NCBI GenBank assembly: GCA_934277645.1
Contig: CAKQUX010000001.1
Coordinates: forward strand, 124,001 to 188,000
Source of the DNA: an uncultured Clostridia bacterium
GTDB lineage: Bacteria > Bacillota > Clostridia > Christensenellales > CAG-917
Reading direction: 5' to 3'
DNA length: 64,000 nt
A model generated the notes under the pieces. That model saw nothing but the letters and a program-made list of their open reading frames with translations, searched no databases and was not told the origin of the DNA. Below, in pieces: positions 33,399 through 43,463 of this stretch; the first letter of the stretch is position 1, and each line of letters opens with the position of its first letter. Both the position numbers and the translations under genes were made by a program.

Positions 33399-33965
33399 AA
33401 TTATTTCCTTCCCAAAGTTTTAGTTAATTGTGTTGTGATTATATGATAACACGACTTTAACGAAAAATAAATAGGCAATTTTGCAAAACGAGCAATTAAA
33501 TAATTCTCACTAAAAATTCCCTAAAAACTTAGTGTTTTAAAACCCAAATACAAGCGGTCTATTTGATAAGGAAATGCAAAACAGTCGATTTAACAGCCTA
33601 CACAAAAAACGTAAAATTATTTTTATATTGCAAAACGAACAATGTAAAACAAACAATTCGCATAGCTAATTGCAAAACGACGATTTATGGTTCGATATAA
33701 AAACGGATTGCTCAAAACATAAGAAAAAAGCTCCCGAAAAGGGAGCTTTTTAAATCGATATTGTTGCACGATATTGTTAGTTTTTTTATTTGCAATTCTG
33801 TCGCCTTTGGTTGCCGCTTGATAATTGCTTAATTACCTTTGGGCACGCTTGTTCGACGCTTTGATATTGCGTTGTCGCAGTTTGGTTATGGGTTACCTTT
33901 AGCGTTATTAGTTTACTAACAGCTAACTGCCGCATTGCGACTGTTTTAACAAAACGTTTTGACGA
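33399..33965 (-). terminator. Intergenic region with terminator of pnp
   Basis: An 11-base stem AAAAAGCTCCC / GGGAGCTTTTT at 33725-33751 is followed by a U-run on either strand and ends the rpsO-pnp transcript. Other parts contain AT-rich sequence with scattered GCAAAACGA-type motifs and no gene. Confidence 0.75.
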
Positions 33966-36083
33966 TTAGTTGTTTTTGACCAAAACTTTTTGAAGTTTAA
34001 GGTCTACTCTGTTCTTTTCGTCAATCTTGATAATCTTGACTGCAACGATGTCTCCGACGTTTACGACGTCCGTGACTTTTTCAACTCTTTCCTTTGAAAG
34101 TTTTGAAATGTGAATCATGCCGTCTTTACCCGGAGCAAGGTTGACCGACGCGCCGAATTGACCTTTTTCGTTTTCCATAATCTTAACGACTTTGCCTTCG
34201 AATTCGTCGCCGACTTCAAAATCACGAACGATGTTTTCGATTGTGGCTTTTGCCTTTTCGATTGATTCGGCATCGCTTGATGCGATAAAGATTTTGCCTT
34301 CGTCGCTGATATCGATTTTAACGCCTGTTTCGTCGATAATCTTGTTGATTGTCTTTCCGCCGCTTCCGATGACGTCTTTGATTTTGTCAGGGTCGATGCT
34401 GAAAGAAATAATCTTCGGAGCATATTTGCTAAGTTCAGGTCTAGGAGCCTTGATAACTTCCGCCATTTTGCCAAGAATGAAAAGTCTGCCTTGTCTTGCT
34501 TGTTCCAATGCTCTTGTAAGGATCGCTTCGTCTATGCCCTTGATTTTGATATCCATTTGGATTGCGGTGATACCTTCGCTTGTACCTGCGACTTTGAAGT
34601 CCATATCGCCGAGGAAGTCTTCAAGGCCTTGAATATCCGAAAGAACTGCAACTTTGTTTTCGGCTTCGTTTTTGATAAGTCCCATTGCGATACCTGCAAC
34701 TGGAGCTTTGATAGGTACGCCTGCGTCCATAAGCGCAAGTGTGCTACCGCAAACCGATGCTTGCGAAGTCGAACCGTTCGATGACAAAATGTCAGATACC
34801 GTTCTGATTGCGTATGGGAATTCTTCTTCACTTGGCAATACAGGCTCTAAGCTACGTTCGGCAAGCGCGCCGTGACCGATTTCACGACGACCCGGAGTTT
34901 TAAGCGGCTTTGCTTCGCCCGTCGAATAACCCGGCATATTGTATTGATGCATATATCTCTTATAGCAATCGTCGTCAAGACCTTCGAGCTTTTGAACTTC
35001 GCTTATCGTTCCCAAAGTACAAGTCGTCATAGCTTGCGTTTGTCCACGAGTGAAGACTGCGCTTCCGTGAACTCTCGGGAGCATTCCGACTTCGCACCAG
35101 ATAGGACGAATTTCGGTAAGTTGTCTGCCGTCAGGACGAACGCCGTCGTTCAAAATCTTGGCGCGGACTTTTTCTTTTTTCAAATAATAGAGAGAGTCCA
35201 AAATGAACTTCTTTTTCTTTTCGACGTCGTTCCATTCGTCTGCGAAATGTTCCAAAACGTCGGCGTTGAGAGCTTCTTCTCTCGCTTCTCTTTCATAACG
35301 GTCGAACGCTTCCAAAACGTAATCCATCTTTTCGCTTGCGTAAGCTCTGACAGCGGTGTCGATGTCTTCAGGAATTTTTTCGAGTTCGATGTTTGCCTTA
35401 GGCTTGCCGATTTCTTTTTGAATAGATTCGATAAACGCAACGATTTTCTTGATTTCTTCGTGACCGAACAAGATTGCGTCGAGCATTTCTTTTTCGCTGA
35501 TTACGCTTGCGCCTGCTTCGACCATCATGATTGCGTCTTTCGTACCTGCCAAAGCAAGGTTAAGACGTGACTTTTCTCTTTGAGCGCAGTCAGGGTTGAT
35601 AACGTACTTGCCGTCTACCAAACCGACCATAACCGAGCCCGTAGGGCCTGCAAACGGAATGTCCGAAATCGAAAGAGCGATTGACGAACCTACCATACCC
35701 CAAACTTCAGGTGGATTGTTCGTGTCGACGCTGAGTACGGTTGCGATGACCGTAACGTCGTTATAGAAGCCCTTCGGGAAGAGCGGACGAATAGGACGGT
35801 CGATAAGTCTCGACGTCAAAATTGCTTTGTCCGAAGGTCTGCCTTCTCTCTTCTTGAAGCCGCCCGGAATTTTACCTACGGCATACATTTTTTCTTCAAA
35901 GTCTACTCCGAGTGGGAAATAATCCATTCCTTCTCTCGGCGCTTTACCCATCGTTGCGTTTACCATAACCGCGGTGTCGCCGCAACGAACGATACAAGAG
36001 CCGTTTGCTTGCGAGCAATATGCTCCCGTTTCAACAATAACTTCTTTCCCGCCTATTGTTGTTTTGAAAATTTTCTTTTCCAT
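33966..36083 (-). CDS. pnp: Polyribonucleotide nucleotidyltransferase
   Basis: A 705-residue PNPase, which degrades RNA 3' to 5' with phosphate. Two RNase PH domains are separated by an all-helical part; conserved pieces are KIPGGFKKREGRPSDKA, the FTRGQTQAM motif and DIQGLEDFLGDMDFKVAGT in the catalytic core. The C-terminus has a KH domain (IGSGGKTINKIIDETG) and an S1 domain ending in VDLKLQKV. The length is normal. It lies downstream of rpsO, the usual order, with a terminator between them that must be read through or bypassed. Confidence 0.97.
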   Translation of the reverse strand: MEKKIFKTTIGGKEVIVETGAYCSQANGSCIVRCGDTAVMVNATMGKAPREGMDYFPLGVDFEEKMYAVGKIPGGFKKREGRPSDKAILTSRLIDRPIRPLFPKGFYNDVTVIATVLSVDTNNPPEVWGMVGSSIALSISDIPFAGPTGSVMVGLVDGKYVINPDCAQREKSRLNLALAGTKDAIMMVEAGASVISEKEMLDAILFGHEEIKKIVAFIESIQKEIGKPKANIELEKIPEDIDTAVRAYASEKMDYVLEAFDRYEREAREEALNADVLEHFADEWNDVEKKKKFILDSLYYLKKEKVRAKILNDGVRPDGRQLTEIRPIWCEVGMLPRVHGSAVFTRGQTQAMTTCTLGTISEVQKLEGLDDDCYKRYMHQYNMPGYSTGEAKPLKTPGRREIGHGALAERSLEPVLPSEEEFPYAIRTVSDILSSNGSTSQASVCGSTLALMDAGVPIKAPVAGIAMGLIKNEAENKVAVLSDIQGLEDFLGDMDFKVAGTSEGITAIQMDIKIKGIDEAILTRALEQARQGRLFILGKMAEVIKAPRPELSKYAPKIISFSIDPDKIKDVIGSGGKTINKIIDETGVKIDISDEGKIFIASSDAESIEKAKATIENIVRDFEVGDEFEGKVVKIMENEKGQFGASVNLAPGKDGMIHISKLSKERVEKVTDVVNVGDIVAVKIIKIDEKNRVDLKLQKVLVKNN

Positions 36084-36149
36084 GTTTTCTCCTTTCTGGT
36101 TATTCTCATCATAACCTATTTTTATAAATACGATTTCTCGTACAAAAAA

Positions 36150-36168
36150 AGGGGCAATTATAGCCCCT
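36150..36168 (-). terminator. Intrinsic terminator after rpsO
   Basis: Stem AGGGGC / GCCCCT with a 7-base loop, followed on the minus strand by seven U, between rpsO and pnp. Confidence 0.85.
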
Positions 36169-36174
36169 GATTTT

Positions 36175-36438
36175 TTACTTTCTGAGTCCTAATTCGCTAA
36201 TCAAAGCTCTGTATCTTTCGATATCAGTCTTTTTAAGGTACTCCAAAAGGTTTCTTCTTTGTCCGACCATCATAAGCAAACCTCTGCGGCTGTGGTGGTC
36301 TTTCTTGTGAACCTTAAGGTGTTCCGTAAGCTCTGTGATACGTTCGGTGAGCAAAGCTACTTGAACTTCAGGTGAACCCGTGTCGCCTTCTTTGCGACCG
36401 AATTTGGTGATAATTTCTTGCTTTCTTGCTTTATCCAT
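36175..36438 (-). CDS. rpsO: 30S ribosomal protein S15
   Basis: An 87-residue protein matching S15 over its full length, with FGRKEGDTGSPEVQVALL, LTEHLKVHKKDHHSRRGLL and RRNLLEYLKKTDIERYRALI. It binds the 16S rRNA central domain early in assembly. The start is preceded by AGGAGG. The 5' leader contains a short AGCC/GGCT hairpin about 55 bases upstream (36484-36505), which may serve for S15 autoregulation as in other bacteria. Confidence 0.98.
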   Translation of the reverse strand: MDKARKQEIITKFGRKEGDTGSPEVQVALLTERITELTEHLKVHKKDHHSRRGLLMMVGQRRNLLEYLKKTDIERYRALISELGLRK

Positions 36439-36523
36439 TTTTTACTCCTCCTGTGGATAACTAATTCGCTTCAATCAATGAAAAGCCTCGGAGAGTGGCT
36501 AATCTTTGAAAGAGTACTGTTAG

Positions 36524-36552
36524 ATTTTAGCATAACGCCCAAAAAATGTAAA
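36524..36552 (-). promoter_or_regulatory. Promoter of rpsO
   Basis: On the minus strand TTTACA (36547-36552) and TAAAAT (36524-36529) are 17 bases apart, giving a leader of about 80 bases before rpsO. Confidence 0.75.
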
Positions 36553-36586
36553 CCGATTGAGCTTGCTATTTTAAAATTTAATAAAA

Positions 36587-38011
36587 CTATTTATTGTCTT
36601 TTTCAGAATCGTCTGTCCAAAACGCTTTTTGACCGTTAAGCATTTCGTCGAAACGAGCGACGTAATCGCGCGGCTCTTTGCAGTTCGCTTGGCGTTCAAT
36701 CAAATTTTTCTCTTTGGTAAACTTTTTGGCTATAGCCCCTGCGCCTGCCGCCATAATAGACGTATCTTCTTCCATTATGTCGATATTGTAAATGCAAAAC
36801 TTTTTCGGTTTCGAATAGCCGACGTTTTCAAGGTTGCCCGACGTGTATTTTTGTCTGTACATATAGTAAGGCATATACCCTTTCGACGTGAGCTTATAAT
36901 AGGCATAATCGACCATTTGTTTCGCCACTTCAAGGTCGGTTTTTTCATAGCCGTCGGTTTTGAGCTTCGAGCCGTTTTTAAGATACAGCGTATGCACCGT
37001 AATGTTTTCGGGATTTAACTCTATCGCCTTGTCGACGCTGTTTTTAAAGTCGTCAAACGATTCGTTTGGGAGCATAGCGATAAGGTCCATATTGACGTCA
37101 AAACGCTTTTTAACAAGATTGTAAGCGTCGTAAACGGCGGCAACCGTATGCGCCCTGCCGATAAGGTCAAGCGTTTTTTGATTGAACGTTTGCGGATTTA
37201 CCGACACTCTCGTAACTCTCGCTTTTTTCATAACTTTGACGACGTTCTTGTTTATAGTGTCTGGTCTGCCTGCCTCAACGGTAAATTCCTTTTGCCCGAA
37301 GTGCAACAGGCTAAGCACTTCTTTAAGTTCGCTTGCACCGAGCGACGTAGGCGTGCCGCCGCCGACGTAAACCGCTCTTACGGTAAGTTTTTTATCTTTT
37401 ATATATTTCTTTATTGCCGTTATTTCCTTTTTCAAACAATCGACGTATGGCCTTATAACGTCATTTTGTTTGGCGATAGGCTGTGAAATAAAACTGCAAT
37501 ATGCGCATCTCGACGGACAGAACGGAACGTTCACAAACACGTCGATTTGCGTTTTCGGATTCTGATTTCTGTATGGTCTTTGATTTGCGACTACACTTTC
37601 GATAAGATGAACCTTTTCGCCGTAAACGGAAAACTCTTTTAAGAATATTTCTTTTGCGTCAACGCCGAGTTCGGCAAAATACTTCGTCGGGCGTATCCCC
37701 GTAAGACAACCGTAAGGCAAACTGCTGTTGGATAAAAAACTGAGCGTGCGATAAAGCGCGACTTTAATATGTCGCTTTAATTGCCTTTTATATTCGGTTT
37801 CGTTTTTATAGGTCAAATTAAAAGTGTAAACTTTCTTGAATTTGTCAAAAACATCGCTTGTCAAAACTACTTTCAATTCATCGTCGTAAACGCTTGCTTC
37901 GAGATTTACGAAATTGTCATCGCCTTCTTCTATATGCGGATAGAAAGCACGAAACAATTCTCTTAAATCGCTGTCGAAATTAGGCTGGTTGTGTGAAAAA
38001 TTGAGCTTCAT
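36587..38011 (-). CDS. hemZ: Coproporphyrinogen dehydrogenase HemZ-like radical SAM protein
   Basis: A 474-residue radical SAM enzyme of the HemN/HemZ group. The cluster motif is CPSRCAYCSF (about residue 170), followed by GGGTPTSLGASEL, the region TVEAGRPDTIN and YMYRQKYTSGNLENVGYS typical of HemZ. The N-terminal 150 residues with SLPYGCLTGIRPTKYFAEL match HemZ of clostridia rather than HemN. Coproporphyrinogen oxidation in anaerobes is the annotated role, but no other heme synthesis gene is in the window, so another porphyrin or a heme-related activity is possible. GGAG precedes the start. Confidence 0.88.
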   Translation of the reverse strand: MKLNFSHNQPNFDSDLRELFRAFYPHIEEGDDNFVNLEASVYDDELKVVLTSDVFDKFKKVYTFNLTYKNETEYKRQLKRHIKVALYRTLSFLSNSSLPYGCLTGIRPTKYFAELGVDAKEIFLKEFSVYGEKVHLIESVVANQRPYRNQNPKTQIDVFVNVPFCPSRCAYCSFISQPIAKQNDVIRPYVDCLKKEITAIKKYIKDKKLTVRAVYVGGGTPTSLGASELKEVLSLLHFGQKEFTVEAGRPDTINKNVVKVMKKARVTRVSVNPQTFNQKTLDLIGRAHTVAAVYDAYNLVKKRFDVNMDLIAMLPNESFDDFKNSVDKAIELNPENITVHTLYLKNGSKLKTDGYEKTDLEVAKQMVDYAYYKLTSKGYMPYYMYRQKYTSGNLENVGYSKPKKFCIYNIDIMEEDTSIMAAGAGAIAKKFTKEKNLIERQANCKEPRDYVARFDEMLNGQKAFWTDDSEKDNK

Positions 38012-38339
38012 TTTTTCTCCGATGTGTGTTTATCGCTTCTTGAGGTGAAACGGCTTTTGTTTTACGAATTTTAGCGCGTTATACGTTTAACGTTTCAGCG
38101 AACGATTATCATATTAGTCGAAATCTTCTACAAACAATAATCGATGATTCTGAACTTAAATAATACTCGCAATGCAAGTGCTCACGATACGTTTATTGAT
38201 ACTCTAATGCAATTTACGTTTACTATATCCTTTCGGCTTAAAACTTAATGCAACTATTTAATATCAAAATATCTTGCTTAATATCGTTATTAGTATTATA
38301 ACTTATTTTAAAATTTTATGCAACAGCAACACTTTCCGC
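38012..38339. other. Intergenic region without recognised feature
   Basis: The 328 bases between the MBL hydrolase and hemZ are AT-rich; no terminator, repeat or small gene could be recognised. Confidence 0.6.
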
Positions 38340-38951
38340 TCATTCAAAGTTTATCGGGTTGAGTTTTCTCTCTTCTTCAAGCGTCGTACTTGCTCCGTGT
38401 CCCGTATAAATTTTGTAGTCGCCGCTAAGTGTAAAGAGCTTATTTACGATAGAATCTTTAAGTTCGCCGAAGTCACCGTCATAAAAGTCGTATCTGCCAT
38501 ACGAGCCGTTCATAAGGGTGTCGCCGACAAAAAGGCAATCTCCGACAACGTAACAAATTCCGCCTTTAGAATGTCCCGGTGTCCATATGGTTTTGACCGT
38601 CATCCCCGCTATTTCAAGAGTTTCGCCGCCGTCTAAAAGTACGTCGGGTTTTACGGGAATGAGTTTCACGCCGGCAAGCGATGCAAGACTTCGATAGCTG
38701 TTTAGCTTGTCTTCGTCAAGCCTATGGCAATAAACTTTTGCGCCCTTATCTTGCAAATATTTAGCTCCGTTTATGTGGTCAAAATGTCCGTGCGTCAAAA
38801 GAACCGCTTCGATTTTAACGTTGCGTCTTACGGCTTCGAGATAAAGCCCGTCGCCGTCGTCGCCGGGGTCTACGATAAACCCTCTTTCGTTTTCATAAAC
38901 AAGATAAGTATTCGTTCCTATAACGGATGTTAAAAATTGTTCTACTTTCAT
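38340..38951 (-). CDS. MBL-fold metallo-hydrolase (glyoxalase II-like)
   Basis: A 203-residue metallo-beta-lactamase fold protein with the metal motif THGHFDH, the third histidine in PGHSKGGICYV, Asp in FVGDTL and the last His in YTGHGA. This set is that of hydroxyacylglutathione hydrolase-like proteins that often follow relA-recJ in Firmicutes. Its substrate is unknown. It is transcribed in the recJ-relA-MBL-hemZ direction, 92 bases after relA. Confidence 0.9.
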   Translation of the reverse strand: MKVEQFLTSVIGTNTYLVYENERGFIVDPGDDGDGLYLEAVRRNVKIEAVLLTHGHFDHINGAKYLQDKGAKVYCHRLDEDKLNSYRSLASLAGVKLIPVKPDVLLDGGETLEIAGMTVKTIWTPGHSKGGICYVVGDCLFVGDTLMNGSYGRYDFYDGDFGELKDSIVNKLFTLSGDYKIYTGHGASTTLEEERKLNPINFE

Positions 38952-39043
38952 TTTTCTCCAAGTCCGACAACGTTATAAAGCCGTCGCCGATTAAGCCAAA
39001 ACAGTTGCCTATTAAAACAACACTGCGCCTTAACGGCATATTA

Positions 39044-41206
39044 TTATCTTCTTATTTCGATTATTCCAGGCAGCGAGTTAAGTTTTCTTATAAGGTCGTC
39101 AAGTTCGCTAGTCTTTTTGATTTCAACGGTAACGATAATTTCTGCCGTATCGTCCTTTTTGCTAAGCGTGACGTTAATTCCGCAGATTTGCATTTTAAGC
39201 GCGGCTATTGCGGCAGAAACGGAAGCAAGCATACCCGATTTGTTTTCGCACATAATCTTGATAGTCGCCTGATAGCTGTCTTTTATCGCAAACGTATCCC
39301 AAGTCGCTTCGATAAGTCTTTCAGGCTCCATCGATTTCAAATTCGGGCAGTCCGCTCTATGCACGGAAACGCCTCTGCCCCTTGAAATGTAGCCGACGAT
39401 TTTATCACCCGGAACAGGCGAACAGCAATGCGATAGTCTGACCGAGAAATCGGCAAAGCCTTTTATCAAAACGCCGCTCTTTGACGGATGACGTGGTTTT
39501 TCTTCACGCTCCGGCATAAGTTCGCCGTCGGTCAACGGAGCTTTCGATGCGACTTCATGCGCGTGTGCTTTGAAGCTGTCGATAAGTTTTATGAGAATTT
39601 GGTTTGTCGTAATTCCGCCATAACCGACCGCCGAATAAAGGTCGTCGAGAGTCGCGCAAGACTGTCTTTGCAAAAGCGTTTCGAGCGCAGACGGAGTTTG
39701 CAACAGGTCGGAAAAACTGTATCCGCGATGACGAGCTTCGCGCTCCAACATATCTTTTCCGCGTTTGACGTTTTCCTCTTTCATCTCGCGTTTGAAAAAC
39801 GCTCTGATTTTTGATTTTGCAGAAGCCGTATGCGCAAAACTGAGCCAATCACGGCTCGGTCCTTTCGAGGCTTCGGACGTCAGAATTTCAACGATATCGC
39901 CGTTTTGAAGGCTTGTCGAAAGCGGTACTATTTTTTTGTTTATTCTAGCCCCTACGCACTTATTTCCTATTGCCGAGTGGATTTTGTACGCAAGATCAAT
40001 AGGCGTCGATCCTTCCGGCAAGTCGTAAACGTCACCCTTTGGCGTGAACACGAAGACTTCGTCGTCAAACACGTTGATTTTAACCGAGTCCATAAAGTCT
40101 CTCGCTCCGACAACGTCTTTTTCGGCGTCCATAACTTCACGAAGCCATCTGACTTTTTCGTCAAGCACGGTGTCCGCCGTGCTTGTTCTGCCCTCTTTGT
40201 ATTTCCAATGCGCGGCAACGCCGTATTCGGCTATACGATGCATTTCTTTCGTTCTGATTTGAACTTCAAACGTTTTGCCGTACTGCGTCATAACCGTTGT
40301 GTGAAGCGATTGATAATTGTTCGCCTTAGGCACGGCAATGTAGTCCTTAACGCGGTTAGGTATAGGTTTCCACATCGTATGAATCTGACCGAGCATCGTG
40401 TAACACTCTTTTATGTCGTTTACGATAATTCTGACGGCAAGCAAATCGTAAATCTGATCTATATCGATATGCAAGTTACGCATTTTTTTGAATATCGAAT
40501 AGAAATGCTTCGAACGACTGCTGACTTCGCCGTCTATTCCCAGTTCGTCCAATTTGGCATGAATTTGCGCGCAGATATTGCGCAAAAATTCTTCGCGTTC
40601 GGAATTGTTTTCTTTAACGTAGTTTGCTATATAATTGTATTCTTTCGGGTAAATATAGCTCATCGCTATATCTTCGAGTTCGCATTTGAAGAAAGAAATA
40701 CCGAGTCTGCCTGCAAGCGGCGCATAAATTTCAAGCGTTTCCTTTGCAATCGACTGTTGCTTTTCGGGCGGTTGAAACGAGAGCGAACGCATATTATGAA
40801 GGCGGTCGGCAAATTTTATGATAATAACTCTAAGGTCTTTTGCCATAGCAAAAAACATTTTTCTGAAATTTTCCGCTTGCGCATCTTCGGTCGTCGAAAA
40901 TTTAAGTTTGTCGAGTTTCGTAACTCCTTGAACGAGTTGCAAAATTTCGTCGCCGAATTGTTCGGAAATTTGTTCGGCAGTAACGGGCGTATCTTCCAAA
41001 ACGTCATGCAAAAACGCCGCAATAACGGTTTGATAATCAAACCCTATTTCGGCAACGATTTGCGCAACCGCTTCGGGGTGCGTGATATATGGTTCACCGC
41101 TTTTTCTGACCTGACCTTCGTGAGCGACGGCGGCGAACTCATACGCCTTTTTTACTTCTTCATAGTTGTCGGGATAATATTCCTTAAACTTTTCAATGTC
41201 AAACAT
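39044..41206 (-). CDS. relA: Bifunctional (p)ppGpp synthetase/hydrolase Rel
   Basis: A 720-residue long RSH protein. Domains: HD hydrolase with HEGQVRKSGEPYITHP and HDVLEDT, synthetase with EYGVAAHWKYKEG and the RIIV segment, TGS (VFTPKGDVYDLPEGSTPIDLAY), a helical/zinc-finger part with SHCCSPVPGDKIVGYISRGRG, and an ACT domain at the C-terminus. It controls the stringent response, being ribosome-associated. The start overlaps the end of recJ by 8 bases, with AGGAGATAA as ribosome binding site, as in many Firmicutes. Confidence 0.97.
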   Translation of the reverse strand: MFDIEKFKEYYPDNYEEVKKAYEFAAVAHEGQVRKSGEPYITHPEAVAQIVAEIGFDYQTVIAAFLHDVLEDTPVTAEQISEQFGDEILQLVQGVTKLDKLKFSTTEDAQAENFRKMFFAMAKDLRVIIIKFADRLHNMRSLSFQPPEKQQSIAKETLEIYAPLAGRLGISFFKCELEDIAMSYIYPKEYNYIANYVKENNSEREEFLRNICAQIHAKLDELGIDGEVSSRSKHFYSIFKKMRNLHIDIDQIYDLLAVRIIVNDIKECYTMLGQIHTMWKPIPNRVKDYIAVPKANNYQSLHTTVMTQYGKTFEVQIRTKEMHRIAEYGVAAHWKYKEGRTSTADTVLDEKVRWLREVMDAEKDVVGARDFMDSVKINVFDDEVFVFTPKGDVYDLPEGSTPIDLAYKIHSAIGNKCVGARINKKIVPLSTSLQNGDIVEILTSEASKGPSRDWLSFAHTASAKSKIRAFFKREMKEENVKRGKDMLEREARHRGYSFSDLLQTPSALETLLQRQSCATLDDLYSAVGYGGITTNQILIKLIDSFKAHAHEVASKAPLTDGELMPEREEKPRHPSKSGVLIKGFADFSVRLSHCCSPVPGDKIVGYISRGRGVSVHRADCPNLKSMEPERLIEATWDTFAIKDSYQATIKIMCENKSGMLASVSAAIAALKMQICGINVTLSKKDDTAEIIVTVEIKKTSELDDLIRKLNSLPGIIEIRR

Positions 41207-43463
41207 TTATCTCCTTAATCGCGCGATATGTCGGCGAATTTTCTAAACTTGTTTTTTTGTTCGATACGTTAATAATACCCTTTTCGTCGAACGAAATCAA
41301 GGTCAGTTCTTCAAAAATTTGCATGGCCGCAAAAAATTTGAACTCGCTAAGCCCCGTTTTTTGCATTATTTCGGCTTTTAGCCTTGAATTCGGCTTAGTT
41401 CCGTCCTTAGATTTTAAAAGAGCAAATACCTTCAAAAGTTCTTCTCTTTCTACAGTCGGCAAGGTTTGATTCTTTATTTCAACTACCGAATAAAAACAAT
41501 CTTGCATAGCATCGCAAGGAAAACCGCCGACAGGTTTTTCAAAGAATATCACTTTATTAAATGCCGAAAAATCAAAACTCTTGTTAGGACAAATCACAAT
41601 CTGATTTTGCGGACTGCTTGTTGCCTTCACGCCTATTCCGACAGGCATATCGTGATTTTTATCAATCGTTTTTTCAATTCGTTCAAAGCTGTCCTTTGTA
41701 TATGCGACAAAAAGTGTTCCGAATTTGTCCGAAAACGTTTCAGCGTTAAGCTCAATCGTTTTTAAATCGGAAACGTGATTTTCCGAATAACTTGCCAAGC
41801 CGTCAAGTGCGGCAATCGAGAGTTTTTCGTCTGATAAATTCACGTTTTCAACGTAAACGTCCTTAATGACGAGTTGCGCGGTCACGTCGTTTTGAAAAAC
41901 AGATTTGTTGAGATTTACAATTAGCGTTGAATCGCATTCCGCCATAAATCTTTCGTCATATTTGAAAAATCCGATAATTTCGTTTTTGCCCGATTTTGCT
42001 TTTATGTGGTCGGTTCTTCCGAGCCTTTCAAATTTTAAATCGGTTGCGTTTACTTTGAAAACAGGCTTAGGATTGCCGTAGCCCGTAGGTTCTAATTTTT
42101 CAAGTTCTTTTGCAAAGTCCAAAAGCGGCTCGGACAAGTCGAGTTCCAAATCATAACGGACTTTATCGAAAAACACGCTTTTGTCAAGGTGCGAAAGTTC
42201 TCTGTTCAAAAGTTTTTTGACAGTTTCAAATTCTTCCTTATCGATTGCAAGCCCTGCCGCAAGGCTGTGACCGCCGAACGACAGATAATGGCTGTCGAAT
42301 TTTTTTAAGACCTCGAACACGTTTATACAACTTATACTGCGACAACTGCCTTTAAGTTTGCCGTCCTTTTCGGCGAACAGTAACGTAGGACGATTGTACT
42401 TTTCGACAAGTCTGGACGCGGCAATTCCGAGAATACCCGCTTCCCATTTTTCGCTTGACAACACAATAAAATTAAGATCGTCGAACCGCATCGATTTTAA
42501 CATTCTTTCGCAGTCCTCGACTACTTCGTCGCATTTTTTTTGTCTCTCGACGTTGTTTTGCGAAAGTTCGTCAGCAATTCGTTTTACAATAAAATAGTCG
42601 TCCGACAAAAACATTTCCACTGCTTTCATAGCGGTGTCCATACGCCCTGCCGCATTTATTCTCGGCGCAACCTTATACATAATTTCATAGGCGTTCACGT
42701 TTTCGCTGACAAGTTGCTTTATTGCAAGTAGCGGCGACTTTTTCATTTTTTCGATGCCGAGCTTGGCTATAATTCTGTTTTCACCGACAAGCGGAACAAT
42801 GTCGGCAATCGTCGCTATTGCCGCAACGTCTACGAATTTTAACGCTTCTTTTCTCGAAGTCAACGCTTCCGACAACTTTAAAGCTACGCCCGCTCCGCAA
42901 AATTCCGAAAACGTCGTGCGTTTCAATTTAGGATTGACGATTATGCAGTCGGGAATTTCGTCTTGCGGTTCGTGGTGGTCGGTCACGATTACGTCCACGT
43001 TTCTCGCTTTCAAAAACTCTATTTCGTTTACGGACGTAATTCCGCAATCGACCGTGACAATCAAATTTACTTCATATTCGGACAAAATCTTTTCAAGCAC
43101 GGCAACACTCATTCCGTAACCGTCGTTATTGCGGTCGGGAACGAAATAATGAAGTGACGAAACTTTGCCCTTTAAGGTTTCGTACAAAATAGTCGTTGCA
43201 CAAATTCCGTCGCAATCGTAGTCGCCGAAAATCAAAATGCTTTCATTGCGATAGGCGGCAAGATTTAATCTGTCTACCGCTTCTTTCATTCCGTCTATCG
43301 AAAACGGATTAAGCATATCCTTTTCGGACGGCGACAAAAACTTTTTTATGTTTTCTTCACCCGTTATTCCGCGGGAAGCCAAAATTTTGAGTAGACCTTG
43401 CGACAAGTCAAGACAAGGCGCAATTTCTATATCTTCTGTTTTCTTTTCACATTCGATTCTCAT
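41199..43463 (-). CDS. recJ: Single-strand DNA-specific exonuclease RecJ
   Basis: A 754-residue RecJ of the long YrvE type. The DHH phosphoesterase core has FGDYDCDGICATTIL, VTVDCGITS, VTDHHEPQ and the DHHA1 motif GGHSLAAGLA; an OB-fold follows, then about 200 residues of a Gram-positive C-terminal extension. It degrades single-stranded DNA 5' to 3' in repair. No ribosome binding site precedes the ATG: a TATAAT box ends only 6 bases before it, so the messenger may be leaderless (see findings). The next gene relA overlaps its end. Confidence 0.96.
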   Translation of the reverse strand: MRIECEKKTEDIEIAPCLDLSQGLLKILASRGITGEENIKKFLSPSEKDMLNPFSIDGMKEAVDRLNLAAYRNESILIFGDYDCDGICATTILYETLKGKVSSLHYFVPDRNNDGYGMSVAVLEKILSEYEVNLIVTVDCGITSVNEIEFLKARNVDVIVTDHHEPQDEIPDCIIVNPKLKRTTFSEFCGAGVALKLSEALTSRKEALKFVDVAAIATIADIVPLVGENRIIAKLGIEKMKKSPLLAIKQLVSENVNAYEIMYKVAPRINAAGRMDTAMKAVEMFLSDDYFIVKRIADELSQNNVERQKKCDEVVEDCERMLKSMRFDDLNFIVLSSEKWEAGILGIAASRLVEKYNRPTLLFAEKDGKLKGSCRSISCINVFEVLKKFDSHYLSFGGHSLAAGLAIDKEEFETVKKLLNRELSHLDKSVFFDKVRYDLELDLSEPLLDFAKELEKLEPTGYGNPKPVFKVNATDLKFERLGRTDHIKAKSGKNEIIGFFKYDERFMAECDSTLIVNLNKSVFQNDVTAQLVIKDVYVENVNLSDEKLSIAALDGLASYSENHVSDLKTIELNAETFSDKFGTLFVAYTKDSFERIEKTIDKNHDMPVGIGVKATSSPQNQIVICPNKSFDFSAFNKVIFFEKPVGGFPCDAMQDCFYSVVEIKNQTLPTVEREELLKVFALLKSKDGTKPNSRLKAEIMQKTGLSEFKFFAAMQIFEELTLISFDEKGIINVSNKKTSLENSPTYRAIKEINV

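Noticed and set aside
39830..41218. Long open frame of 462 codons on the plus strand
   Set aside because: It lies fully opposite relA, whose protein is well conserved; the translated plus-strand product is rich in Arg, Phe and Cys and shows no family.
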